Positions 26,256 through 34,563 are shown, numbered from the stretch's first letter. The stretch: DNA of 64,000 nt from Nocardioides sp. 503 (GCF_004522095.1 NZ_SPUI01000003.1:186001-250000); one strand, 5' to 3'. Notes: a model not told the origin generated them from the sequence alone. Translations and numbers: made by a program.

Positions 26256-27245
26256 TCAGGCGTCGTTGGCGCAGCGGAAGCCGAGGTTGCCCGACGTCGA
26301 GTCGGGGTGCGAGGAGGAGCGCGCGGCGACGCGGTAGCGGTTGCAGTAGGAGTCGTGGCACAGGTACGACCCGCCGCGCATCACGCGGGTCTCCCCCGCC
26401 GCCGGACCGGTCGGGTTGGCAGGTCCGAAGGCGGTGTAGGTGTCGGCGGCGTACCAGTCGGCGCACCACTCCCACGTGTTGCCGCTCATCTGGAACAGCC
26501 CGTAGCCGTTGGGGGCGAAGCTCTTCACGGGCGCGGTGGTGAGGTGGCCGTTCTCCGCGGTGTTGTCGACGGGGAAGGTGCCGGTGAAGATGTTGACCTG
26601 CCACCGCCCGCGCGGCAGCAGCTCGTCGCCCCAGACGAACCGCGCCCGGTCGAGGCCGCCGCGGGCCGCCTTCTCCCACTCGGCCTCGGTGGGCAGCCGC
26701 TTGCCGGCCCAGTCGCAGTAGGCCAGCGCGTCGTCGTGCGAGACGTGGACCACGGGGTGGTTCTGGCGCCGGGACACGTCCGAGGCGGGCCCGTCGGGGT
26801 GTCGCCAGGACGCCCCGGACACCGCCAGCCACCACGGGGTGGCCTCCGGCTGCCCCACGACGTCCGAGCCGTCGCCGACGTAGGCGGAGTGGAAGACCGC
26901 GGAGTAGCCCTCCCGCTCGGCGGTCGTGACGTGACCGGTCGCCTTGACGAACGCCGCGAAGGCCTGGTTGGTGACGGCCGTGACGTCGATGCGGAAGGCG
27001 TCGAGGTCGACCAGCCGCGCCGGACCCTCGCCGTCGCCCTCGTAGGCCTCGTCGTGGGTGTCGCCCATCCAGAACTCCCCCGCCGGCACCACGACCTGGC
27101 CCTTGGTGGTCGGCTGCGCCGCCGTGGTCCGGGGCCGGGGCGCGGCCACTGCAGTCGCGCCGGACTCCCACACCACCTCGGGCAGCTGCGCGGCGGCCGA
27201 TGCGGGGGTGAGGCCGCGGGCGTCACCCGAGCAGCACGACGACAC
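26256..27245 (-). CDS. Formylglycine-generating enzyme (FGE/SUMF1 family)
   Basis: A 329-residue FGE. The two active-site cysteines are present in SYLCHDSYCNRYRVAARS (about Cys296 and Cys301), the pattern of the copper-dependent aerobic enzyme, along with GEFWMGD, RLPTEAEWEKAARGG, GNTWEWCADWY and the C-terminal GNLGFRC. It oxidises the sulfatase CxPxR cysteine to formylglycine in the cytoplasm before export. The start at GTG 27245 is set by AAGGAG 6 nt upstream. It is convergent with the sulfatase at 24705, 18 bp away, and that is the obvious client. Confidence 0.95.
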   Translation of the reverse strand: MSSCCSGDARGLTPASAAAQLPEVVWESGATAVAAPRPRTTAAQPTTKGQVVVPAGEFWMGDTHDEAYEGDGEGPARLVDLDAFRIDVTAVTNQAFAAFVKATGHVTTAEREGYSAVFHSAYVGDGSDVVGQPEATPWWLAVSGASWRHPDGPASDVSRRQNHPVVHVSHDDALAYCDWAGKRLPTEAEWEKAARGGLDRARFVWGDELLPRGRWQVNIFTGTFPVDNTAENGHLTTAPVKSFAPNGYGLFQMSGNTWEWCADWYAADTYTAFGPANPTGPAAGETRVMRGGSYLCHDSYCNRYRVAARSSSHPDSTSGNLGFRCANDA

Positions 27246-27345
27246 AGGTTGCTCCTTGACGCGAGGGTGGGGTGCGCGGCGGGGTCCGGGCATCCCTGGC
27301 GATTGCACCAGGGACCGCGGGTGGATTCAAGTCACCACCGGCCGG

Positions 27346-28125
27346 TCACCACAGGCCGGTCAGCCCGCCGCCGATCCGCAGGATGAACGCCGAGACGACC
27401 ACGATGAAGAACACCCGCACGAAGCCCGCGCCGCGCGCGACCGCCGTACGGGCGCCGAGGTAGCCGCCGACCAGGTTGGCGATGCCGAGCACGAGGCCGA
27501 CCTTCCACAGCACGACGCCCTGCGGCACGAAGATGACGAGCGCGCCGAGGTTGGTGGCCCAGTTGGCCAGACGGGCCTTGGCCGAGCCCTCGAGGAACGA
27601 GTAGCCCAGCAGGCCCACCAGCGTGAAGACGAAGAAGCTGCCGGTGCCCGGGCCGAGCGCGCCGTCGTAGAAGCCGATCACGAAGCCGGTGCCCACCGCG
27701 GCCGCGGTGTGGCGGCGCCCGGCGAACCGCAGGACCGTGGTGCCGCCGATCTCGGGCTTGAGCAGGACGTAGGCGCCGACGGCGACCAGCACGACCAGCA
27801 CGAGCGGGTCGAAGGCCGAGCGCGGGATCAGGAACGCGATCCCCGCACCTGCGGCCGACCCGAGGAACGCGAACAGCATCAGCGGCAGGAAGGTGCGGGG
27901 GTCGGGCCGGACCCGGCGGTAGTACGTCGCCGAGCTGACGGTCGTCCCGCAGAACGACGCCAGCTTGTTGGTCGCGAGGATCTGGACCGGTGTGGCGTCG
28001 GGCAGGCCGAGCAGCAGGGCGGGCAGCTGGACCAGGCCCCCGCCGCCCACGACCGCGTCCACGTAGCCGGCCGTGAGTGCCGCGAGCCCCAGCAGGAGCA
28101 GCACGGTCACGGACGGGTCGCTCAC
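27346..28125 (-). CDS. TauE/SafE-family permease
   Basis: A 259-residue membrane protein with about eight hydrophobic segments and the family repeat GYVDAVVGGGGLVQLPALLLG, paired with VIGFYDGALGPGTGSFFVF in the second half. TauE/SafE members export sulfite or organosulfur compounds or other small anions. Position upstream of the FGE gene on the same strand, near a sulfatase, makes a sulfur anion reasonable but unproven. TACGGT lies 6 nt before the GTG start. Confidence 0.92.
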   Translation of the reverse strand: MSDPSVTVLLLLGLAALTAGYVDAVVGGGGLVQLPALLLGLPDATPVQILATNKLASFCGTTVSSATYYRRVRPDPRTFLPLMLFAFLGSAAGAGIAFLIPRSAFDPLVLVVLVAVGAYVLLKPEIGGTTVLRFAGRRHTAAAVGTGFVIGFYDGALGPGTGSFFVFTLVGLLGYSFLEGSAKARLANWATNLGALVIFVPQGVVLWKVGLVLGIANLVGGYLGARTAVARGAGFVRVFFIVVVSAFILRIGGGLTGLW

Positions 28126-28138
28126 CCCGACACCGTAG

Positions 28139-28444
28139 TCAGGCCAGGGCCCGCACCAGCGCGGTGACCGCCGCCGCCGCGATGACGGCCAGCACCAGCG
28201 GCCGGCCGCGCCACAGCAGCAGGCCGCCCGCGGCGACCCCGACGACGCTGGCGTCCACGCCGATCCGCTGACCGTCGGAGAACACCGAGGTCACCACGAG
28301 CGCGGCGAGCAGCACCGGCGGCATCAGCGCGACGACGCCGCTGGCCCACGACGGCAGCTCGCGCCCGCCGAGCAGCACCGGACCGGCGGCCTTGATCGCG
28401 ATCGTGAGCAGCGCCATCCCGCCGATGAGGAGCCAGATCGTCAT
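28139..28444 (-). CDS. azlD: AzlD-family branched-chain amino acid transport protein
   Basis: A 101-residue protein with three to four membrane helices, typical of AzlD, the small partner of AzlC. It includes the KAAGPVLLGGRELPSWASGVVALMPPVLLAALV core. Its ATG overlaps the azlC stop (ATGA), so the two are translationally coupled. Together they export branched-chain amino acids. Confidence 0.9.
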   Translation of the reverse strand: MTIWLLIGGMALLTIAIKAAGPVLLGGRELPSWASGVVALMPPVLLAALVVTSVFSDGQRIGVDASVVGVAAGGLLLWRGRPLVLAVIAAAAVTALVRALA

Positions 28445-29091
28445 CGGCGCAGCCCCACCACGGCGGCCGCTGCGGCGACCAGGATCGGGATCCCCGGCGG
28501 GGTGAACGGCACGAGCGCCAGCGCGATCGCAGCGCCCGCGGCGGCCACCCAGCGCGAGCGCGGGTCCTGCAGCTCGGCGATCAGCAGGCCGAGAAAGAAC
28601 GTCGGGAAGATGGCGTCCAGGCCGAAGCGGTCGGTGTCGCCGATGACCCCGCCCGCTGCGGCGCCGACCACGGTGCCGCTGAACCACCCGACGTACTGCG
28701 GGACGGTGGAGCCGAACAGCTGCCAGCGGTCGAAGGTGCCGTCGCCGCGGTTGGCCAGCGCCCACGAGGGGTCCACGATCGCCTGCCCCTGGAGCCCGCG
28801 CACGACCGGTCCGGCGGTCAGCGACGGTGCGAGCGCGATGCCCATCGCCAGGAAGCGCGCGTTCATCAGGCCACCCGCGAGGATCCCGGGCAGCGCACCG
28901 CCGCCGGCGGCCACGATGGACAGGCCGGCGAACTGCGCCGACCCCGCGTGCACCACGGCCGACATCACGATCGCCTGGAGCGGGCTGAAGCCCGACTGCA
29001 CCGCGAGCGCGCCGAAGGACAGCGAGATCAGGAAGCCCGCCAGGGAGTAGGGGATGCCGAGGCGCACCCCCCGGCGAAACGCCTCGTTCAC
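28441..29091 (-). CDS. azlC: AzlC-family branched-chain amino acid permease
   Basis: A 216-residue AzlC: RRGVRLGIPYSLAGFLISLSFG at the N-terminus and the conserved VVHAGSAQFAGLSIVAAGG stretch, then MNARFLAMGIALAPSL. It has about five membrane helices. With AzlD it forms an amino acid exporter. GTG 29091 is chosen because a TAGGCT box lies 7 nt upstream; a start 13 codons earlier would cross the divergent gene's promoter. Confidence 0.92.
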   Translation of the reverse strand: MNEAFRRGVRLGIPYSLAGFLISLSFGALAVQSGFSPLQAIVMSAVVHAGSAQFAGLSIVAAGGGALPGILAGGLMNARFLAMGIALAPSLTAGPVVRGLQGQAIVDPSWALANRGDGTFDRWQLFGSTVPQYVGWFSGTVVGAAAGGVIGDTDRFGLDAIFPTFFLGLLIAELQDPRSRWVAAAGAAIALALVPFTPPGIPILVAAAAAVVGLRR

Positions 29092-29098
29092 GCGGGCG

Positions 29099-29108
29099 AG
29101 CCTAGGCT
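29099..29108. promoter_or_regulatory. Palindromic bidirectional -10 element (AGCCTAGGCT)
   Basis: AGCCTAGGCT reads as TAGGCT on both strands. The plus copy (29103-29108) is 6 nt before the GTG of the cobalamin-binding-type gene, and the minus copy (29104-29099) is 7 nt before the GTG of azlC. The start codons are only 23 bp apart, so one site may serve as -10 for two divergent leaderless transcripts. Confidence 0.55.
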
Positions 29109-29114
29109 GAGCCG

Positions 29115-29960
29115 GTGCGCATCGTGTCACTGCTCCCCGCCACCACCGAGATCCTCTTCGCGGTCGGGGCCGGCGACGACGTGGTGGGCGTGACCTTCGA
29201 GTGCGACTTCCCGGCGGAGGCCCGGTCCCGGACGATCGTGTCGACCTCCGCGATGCCCGAGGGCCTGACGCCCTCCGAGATCGACGCCTTCGTCTCCGCG
29301 GCAGCGGGCCGGGGCGAGGACCTCTACCACCTGGACGAGGGTGCTCTCGCCGGGCTGGACGCCGACCTGGTCGTCACCCAGGACCTCTGCGCGGTCTGCG
29401 CCGTCGACGTGACCGTCGTGGACGACGCCCTGGCCCACCTCGGGTGCCGCGCCGAGGTCGTGACCGTCGACCCGCACACCCTCGACGAGGTCTTCGACTC
29501 GATCCTCGTGCTCGGCCGGGCCACGGGCCACGAGCCCGCCGCAGAGGCACTCGTGGCGTCGCTGCGGCTGCGGCTCGAGACCGTGCGCGCCGGGGTGCCC
29601 GCCGGGCCGCGGCCCCGGGTCGTGCTGCTGGAGTGGACCGACCCGCCGTTCGCGCCGGGCCACTGGATCCCCGAGATGATCGAGGCCGCCGGCGGCGAGG
29701 TCGTGCTGGGGGCCGCGGGCGCGAAGTCCGTGCGCGTCACGTGGGACGACGTGGCGGCGGCTCGCCCCGACGTGGTCGTGGCGGCCCCGTGCGGCTACGA
29801 CCTCGCCGGCGCGCAGGCGCTGGCGGACGAGCTGGTGGCCGCCGGCGTGCTGCCGTCCGGCGTACCGGTGCACGCGGTGGACGCCGACGCCTCGTGGGCA
29901 CGCCCCGGCACCCGCCTGGTCGACGGGGTCGAGGAGCTGGCCCGGCTCCTGCGGGGCTAG
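29115..29960 (+). CDS. Cobalamin-binding / BtuF-like periplasmic-binding-fold protein
   Basis: A 281-residue protein with the two-lobed ABC substrate-binding fold of the BtuF type: RIVSLLPATTEILFAVGAGDDVVGVTFECDFP at the start, VVTQDLCAVCAVD and VVLLEWTDPPFAPGHWIPEMIEAAGG later. The family binds corrinoids or similar ligands. There is no signal peptide or lipobox, so the protein seems cytoplasmic, which is odd for a transporter component; no permease or ATPase gene is near. TAGGCT lies 6 nt before the GTG start. It overlaps the vWA gene by 4 bp at the stop codons. Confidence 0.85.
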   Translation: MRIVSLLPATTEILFAVGAGDDVVGVTFECDFPAEARSRTIVSTSAMPEGLTPSEIDAFVSAAAGRGEDLYHLDEGALAGLDADLVVTQDLCAVCAVDVTVVDDALAHLGCRAEVVTVDPHTLDEVFDSILVLGRATGHEPAAEALVASLRLRLETVRAGVPAGPRPRVVLLEWTDPPFAPGHWIPEMIEAAGGEVVLGAAGAKSVRVTWDDVAAARPDVVVAAPCGYDLAGAQALADELVAAGVLPSGVPVHAVDADASWARPGTRLVDGVEELARLLRG

Positions 29961-31996
29961 TCGCCCACCCAGAAGCCGCGACCGCCGAACCAGTCGCCGT
30001 AGGCGCTGCGGACGTCGCCCATCGGGCTGCTGCCGTCGCGGGACCCGAGGTAGGAGCCGACGACGGCGGCGCCGAGGTCGTCCAACTCGGGCGCGACCAC
30101 GCGGCCGTCGACGCGCTTGGCCATCGAGTCGATGAACCGCGCGAGCCCGGGGTCCTCGCCGAGGCGGAAGAACGTCGTCTGCGCCCCGAGCCGGCTGGAG
30201 TTGTCGAGCTCGCGGACGGCGTAGGCGACCGTCATCGGGTGCGGTGGGTAGGAGAAGTAGACCTCACCGTCCGGCTCCAGGTGGGAGGTCGGCTCGCCGT
30301 CGGTCACGATCAGGAGCACCGGCTGGGCGTTGGGGTGCTTGCGGAAGTGGCGGTTGGCGAGCAGCAGGGCGTGGTGGAGGTTGGTGCCCTTGTCCCACAT
30401 GGCGTCGAGGGCGGTGAGCTCCTCGATGTCCATCACCTGCGCGTGCCGGCCGAAGGCGATCATCTGCAGCGCGTCGCCCCGGAAGCGCGACTTGATCAGG
30501 GTGTGCAGCGCCAGCGCCGTGCGCTTCATCGGCACCCAGCGCCCGTCCATCGCCATCGAGAACGACGTGTCGACGAGCAGCGCGACGCAGGCCTGCGTGC
30601 GCGCCTCGGTCTCGGTGACCTCGACGTCCCCGATCTCCAGGCGTACGCCGCCGCGCGGGTCGCCGCCCTCGGCGACCGTGCGCTGCACGGCGTTGGTGAT
30701 GGTGCGGGTGACGTCCCAGGGCTCGGTGTCGCCGAAGGCCCACTCGCGGGTGCCGCCGGAGCGGTCGCCGGCCGCGCCGGCCTGGCGCAGGTCGCGCTGG
30801 CCCTGCCGGCCCGACATCTTGTCGGCGACGTCCTTGAGCAGCGCCTTGCCGAGCTGGCGCATGGCCTTGGGGGTGAGCTTGAGCTGGCCGCTGGAGTCGC
30901 GCCGCAGCGTGCCGCTGTCGCGCAGCGCCTGCTCGAGCTCCTTGAGGGTGCGGGCGTCGACCGCGGCCTGGTCGCCGAGCTGACGGGCGAGCTTGTCGAG
31001 GTCGACGTCGTCCATGCGGGCGCCGCCGTAGGACTGGGAGAGCTGGTCGGACAGGGCGTCCAGGTCGGCGAGGTCCTGGAGCACGCCGGTGCCGTCGCCG
31101 AGGCCCAGCCCCTGCTCGCCGTCGAAGCGCTCGGAGCCGCCCCAGTCCTCGCCGGGGCGCAGCGCCTGGAGGTTGGCGTCGAGCTGGGAGAGCGAGTCCA
31201 TGAGCTCGGGCGAGCCGAAGGCCTGGGCGGCCAGGGAGTCGAGCTCGTCGCGCTGCTCCTGCGTCATGGAGTTGCGCATGCGCTGGGCGGCGGCCGCTCG
31301 CTGGGCCAGCGCGTCGAGGAGCTCGTCGATGTCTTGGGGGCGCTCGGGGAAGAAGTCCCCGTGCTTGTCCATGAAGTCCTGGAAGTCCTGCTGGGTGTCC
31401 TCGGCGCGGTGGTGCTTCTCCAGGAGCGTGTTGAGGTCCTGCAGCATCTCGTTGACGGCCGCGCGGTCCTCGTCGGTGGCGTTCTCGAGGGCGTCCTTCA
31501 TGCCGGCGAAGCGCTGGTCGAGCAGCTCGCGCCCGAGCAGGTCCTTGATCTTCTCGTAGTCCTCACGGGCCTCGCGGCTCTGCCACTGGTAGTCGGCGAG
31601 CTCGCTGACCGCGGCCGACGTCGAGTCGGGGAGGTTCTCCAGGCGCATCTCGGAGAACGCGCGCTCGGCGTCGTCCATCATCGCGTCGCGGGCCAGCTGC
31701 TTGCGCTCCTCCAGCACCGCGTGGTCGAGCAGCTCCTTGACCTCCTGGAGCGTGCCGTCGAGGTTGTTGCGCTGGAGCAGGTCGCGGCGCTTCTCCGCCA
31801 CGCGTCGCGCGAGGTCGTCGAGCCCCTGCTGGTTCTCCCCGCCGCGGCGCAGGAACTCCCGCATCGCCCGCTCCGGGCTGTAGCCGGCCATGACGTCCTG
31901 GCCGATGGCGTCGAGCGCCTCGGCGATGTCGACCGGCGGCGCGAGCGGGTCGCCGCCGGCGTACCGGCGGAATCGCGAAACATTGCGCCGCGTCAT
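29957..31996 (-). CDS. vWA-domain protein, partner of an AAA ATPase
   Basis: A 679-residue protein. A long charged helical N-terminal half (rich in Glu, Asp, Gln, Leu) precedes a C-terminal von Willebrand A domain (about residues 460-660) with an intact metal site, DTSFSM, and a later DGEP. The counterpart in M. tuberculosis is Rv0959, next to Rv0958; such pairs (MoxR/ChlI-type ATPase with vWA protein) assemble or remodel cofactor enzymes. The start codon sits directly against a 66-bp repeat. It is the second gene of the pair. Confidence 0.88.
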   Translation of the reverse strand: MTRRNVSRFRRYAGGDPLAPPVDIAEALDAIGQDVMAGYSPERAMREFLRRGGENQQGLDDLARRVAEKRRDLLQRNNLDGTLQEVKELLDHAVLEERKQLARDAMMDDAERAFSEMRLENLPDSTSAAVSELADYQWQSREAREDYEKIKDLLGRELLDQRFAGMKDALENATDEDRAAVNEMLQDLNTLLEKHHRAEDTQQDFQDFMDKHGDFFPERPQDIDELLDALAQRAAAAQRMRNSMTQEQRDELDSLAAQAFGSPELMDSLSQLDANLQALRPGEDWGGSERFDGEQGLGLGDGTGVLQDLADLDALSDQLSQSYGGARMDDVDLDKLARQLGDQAAVDARTLKELEQALRDSGTLRRDSSGQLKLTPKAMRQLGKALLKDVADKMSGRQGQRDLRQAGAAGDRSGGTREWAFGDTEPWDVTRTITNAVQRTVAEGGDPRGGVRLEIGDVEVTETEARTQACVALLVDTSFSMAMDGRWVPMKRTALALHTLIKSRFRGDALQMIAFGRHAQVMDIEELTALDAMWDKGTNLHHALLLANRHFRKHPNAQPVLLIVTDGEPTSHLEPDGEVYFSYPPHPMTVAYAVRELDNSSRLGAQTTFFRLGEDPGLARFIDSMAKRVDGRVVAPELDDLGAAVVGSYLGSRDGSSPMGDVRSAYGDWFGGRGFWVGD

Positions 31997-32062
31997 TCGG
32001 GGCCCCCGCGGAAGCGTGCGGTCTCCGCGCGAAGCGCCGCTGTCGCGCGGTTTCGTGGGGTG
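31997..32062. repeat. 66-bp intercistronic repeat, copy 1
   Basis: This element begins directly after the vWA start codon position (TCGGGG...) and ends GTGGGGTG, four bases short of the stop of the AAA gene (32066). A 66-bp copy with the same ends fills the gap at 36671-36736. The arms are imperfect inverted repeats (CCCCGCGGAAGCG / CGCGGTTTCGTGGGG), with GCGAAGCG at the centre. Confidence 0.7.
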
Positions 32063-32065
32063 AAG

Positions 32066-33460
32066 TTAGCCATAGACGGTCTCGGAGCCGTCGGAGTCCT
32101 TGCCGATCTTGCGGGCGAGGTAGAGGCCCTCGAGGGCGAGCTCGATGGCACCCGCACGCTGGCCGTCGTTGGTGGCGTCGAGCCGGTCGCAGATGTCGTC
32201 GTAGAGCTCGGACTCGCCCAGCACCGGCAGGCCGGTGAGGAAGTCGCGGGCCGTGACCTGCTCGCCGGTGGTGATCATGGCGCCGGACTCGACCGCGTCG
32301 ACGAGCAGCGCGAAGTCCAGGCCCCGGAAGTAGGCGCGGACCGTCTCGGCCGTGGCCGTGCGGAGCAGGTGGGTGAGGATCTCCTCCTCGCGGCCCTCCT
32401 CGCCCGACTCGAACTCGATCTTGCCGCCGAGCACGTCGACGGCGGTCTCGAGGTCGACCACCCGGGCGACGGCCTCGTCCTCGCCCTGCACGGTGGCGCG
32501 GTGGATGGCCGCGGCCGCGATGGTCTCGGCGCCGGCGATGGCGAAGCGGGCCGAGACGCCGCTGCGCTGGTCGACCGAGGACGACTCGCGCAGGTTGCGG
32601 GTGAAGCGGGCCAGGATCTCCACCAGGTAGTCGGGCACCTCCGCGACCAGGTCGGCCTCCTGGCGGATGACGCGGATCTCGGCCTCGAGCTCGGCGGGGT
32701 AGTGGGTGCGGATCTCGGCGCCGAAGCGGTCCTTGAGGGGGGTGATGATCCGGCCGCGGTTGGTGTAGTCCTCGGGGTTGGCGCTGGCCACGACGAGCAC
32801 GTCGAGCGGCAGCCGCAGGACGTAGCCGCGGATCTGGATGTCGCGCTCCTCCATCACGTTGAGCATCGCGACCTGGATGCGCTCGGCGAGGTCGGGCAGC
32901 TCGTTGATGGCCACGATGCCGCGGTGGCTGCGCGGGATCAGCCCGAAGTGGATGGTCTCGAGGTCGCCCAGCGAGCGGCCCTCGGCGACCTTCATCGGGT
33001 CGACGTCGCCGATGAGGTCGGCGACCGAGGTGTCCGGCGTGGCGAGCTTCTCGGCGTAGCGGTCGGCGCGGTGGCGCCACGAGATGCGCAGGTCGTCGCC
33101 GTAGGTCGACGCGGCACGCTGAGAGGCGACCGTGATCGGCTCGTAGGGGTGCTCACCGAGCTCGGAGCCGGAGATGACCGGCGTCCACTCGTCGAGCAGC
33201 CCGACCAGGGTGCGCAGGATGCGGGTCTTGCCCTGACCGCGCTCCCCGAGGAGGACGATGTCGTGCCCGGCGATCAGGGCGCGCTCGAGCTGGGGGATGA
33301 CCGTGGTCTCGAAGCCGTGCAGGCCCGGCCACGGGTCGCGGCCCTCGGCGAGGGCCGCCAGGAGGTTGTCGCGGATCTCGGCGCGCAGGGTCTTGGCCAC
33401 GTGGCCGGAGGCGCGCAGCTCGCCGACGGTGGAGACGGTCGGAGCCGTAGAGGAAGTCAC
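32066..33460 (-). CDS. MoxR/ChlI-type AAA ATPase
   Basis: A 464-residue AAA ATPase of the magnesium-chelatase ChlI/MoxR group: Walker A GERGQGKTR, then SHRGIVAINELPDLAERIQVAMLNVMEERDI with Walker B and the sensor region, and a C-terminal helical lid. It is the counterpart of Rv0958 and the likely partner of the vWA protein that follows. TAGGTT lies 6 nt before the GTG start, so it probably begins the operon. Confidence 0.92.
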   Translation of the reverse strand: MTSSTAPTVSTVGELRASGHVAKTLRAEIRDNLLAALAEGRDPWPGLHGFETTVIPQLERALIAGHDIVLLGERGQGKTRILRTLVGLLDEWTPVISGSELGEHPYEPITVASQRAASTYGDDLRISWRHRADRYAEKLATPDTSVADLIGDVDPMKVAEGRSLGDLETIHFGLIPRSHRGIVAINELPDLAERIQVAMLNVMEERDIQIRGYVLRLPLDVLVVASANPEDYTNRGRIITPLKDRFGAEIRTHYPAELEAEIRVIRQEADLVAEVPDYLVEILARFTRNLRESSSVDQRSGVSARFAIAGAETIAAAAIHRATVQGEDEAVARVVDLETAVDVLGGKIEFESGEEGREEEILTHLLRTATAETVRAYFRGLDFALLVDAVESGAMITTGEQVTARDFLTGLPVLGESELYDDICDRLDATNDGQRAGAIELALEGLYLARKIGKDSDGSETVYG

Positions 33461-33534
33461 CCCTCAAACCTAGCCACCCGCGCAATCCTGGAGCGCGGTC
33501 CAAGGGCGGCCGCGGCTGGCCTAGTCTGCGGTCC

Positions 33535-33900
33535 ATGAGCCTCCAGCGGACCTGCCCGTGCGGGAGTGGCGCGACCTACGACGCGTGCTGCGGCCGGCTG
33601 CACCGGGGCTCGGCCCGCCCGGTGAGCGCGCTGGAGCTGATGCGCGCGCGCTATGCGGCGTACGCCGTGGGCGAGCTGGACTTCGTCTTCCGCACCTGGC
33701 ACCCCCGCACCCGCCCCGACGCCCTGGAGCCCGACCCCTCGCTCACCTGGACCGGGCTGACGGTCGTCGGCTCCGGGGAGGACTGGGTGGAGTTCGTGGC
33801 GGCCTACACCCGCGCCGGCGAGGCCGGCGAGCGGCGCGAGCGCAGCGCCTTCGAGCTGCGGCGCGGCGACTGGGTCTACGTCGGCGAGGTCCAGGACTGA
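33535..33900 (+). CDS. YchJ-family SEC-C motif protein
   Basis: A 121-residue protein of the UPF0225/YchJ family. The N-terminal SEC-C zinc motif CPCGSGATYDACCG is followed by an ALELMRARYAAYAVGELDFVFRTWHP NTF2-like core. The function is unknown. TAGTCT lies 7 nt before the ATG. Its last 25 bases overlap the 3' end of the convergent phosphotransferase-like gene. Confidence 0.92.
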   Translation: MSLQRTCPCGSGATYDACCGRLHRGSARPVSALELMRARYAAYAVGELDFVFRTWHPRTRPDALEPDPSLTWTGLTVVGSGEDWVEFVAAYTRAGEAGERRERSAFELRRGDWVYVGEVQD

Positions 33901-34442
33901 CGCAGGCGCTCCTCGGCCCACCGGACCGGACGCCAGGCAGGCGTCACGTCGATGACGACGGGGGCGCCCCGCGCGTCCAGGAGCACGTTGCCGGCGAGCT
34001 CGGCGTGGACGAGCTGCGGCGTGCCGTCGGCGTCCGACGCGGCGTCGTCGGCCTCGAGCCCCGGCGGAGCCTCCCGGACCAGCGAGTCGAGCTCGGCGTG
34101 CAGCAGCCTGCCCGCGGCCAGCATGACGTCCAGGTCCTCGCAGACGACCGTGCCCGGCTCGTAGCGGCTGGCGCCCCACCCGTCCACCACCCAGGACCCG
34201 TCGCGGGCCGGCACCGGCATCGCGACCCGCAGGTCGCGAGGGCTGCGACCCGGACGCTCGTCGAGGCGGACCGCCAGCCGGGCCAGCAGCGGGCTCAGCC
34301 AGGCCTGGACCTCCGCGTCGCGCCCGGCCGTCAGCAGCAGGTCGCCCGCGCGGACGCGCTCGTGGTGCTCACCGGGCAGCCGCTCCAGGTCCGCCGGTAC
34401 GGCGAACAGGTCGAGCACCTCGGCGGACGGCAGGTCGGGCAC
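33876..34442 (-). CDS. Phosphotransferase-fold protein (TIGR02569-like), apparently C-terminally short
   Basis: A 188-residue protein with a phosphotransferase-like pattern: a helical N-terminus, HAELDSLVREAP, and the catalytic-type loop LVHAELAGNVLLDARGAPVVIDVTPAWRPVRWA. Related actinobacterial proteins run to about 270 residues after this point, whereas this one ends 15 residues later where it meets the end of the ychJ gene. It may therefore be a truncated or decaying gene. TAGCCT lies 7 nt before the GTG start, so expression is still likely. Confidence 0.6.
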   Translation of the reverse strand: MPDLPSAEVLDLFAVPADLERLPGEHHERVRAGDLLLTAGRDAEVQAWLSPLLARLAVRLDERPGRSPRDLRVAMPVPARDGSWVVDGWGASRYEPGTVVCEDLDVMLAAGRLLHAELDSLVREAPPGLEADDAASDADGTPQLVHAELAGNVLLDARGAPVVIDVTPAWRPVRWAEERLRQSWTSPT

Positions 34443-34475
34443 CCGGGTCAGGCTAGTCGGCTCCGAGCCGGGGGC

Positions 34476-34563
34476 GTTTCACCAAGGTATGCACCCGGGG
34501 TGTCACTTCCCTCGGTGTGCAACGCGAGGGAAGTGACGGTTCATCTGCATACCTTGGGGAAAC
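34476..34563. repeat. Nested 88-bp palindrome, copy 1
   Basis: Outer arms GTTTCACCAAGGTATGCA (34476-34493) and its near-perfect complement at 34546-34563 enclose perfect inner arms GTCACTTCCCTCG (34502-34514) and its complement (34525-34537) with a 10-nt loop. A second copy with the same design is at 63350-63443. It lies between the divergent start of the phosphotransferase-like gene and the thiolase stop. Confidence 0.9.

Noticed and set aside
29201-33538. Open frame of more than 1,400 codons on the plus strand
   Set aside because: It lies antisense to the well-supported vWA and AAA genes and across the cobalamin-binding gene. Its composition is the Arg/Val/Glu/Gly pattern of a high-GC shadow frame, and no domain can be seen.
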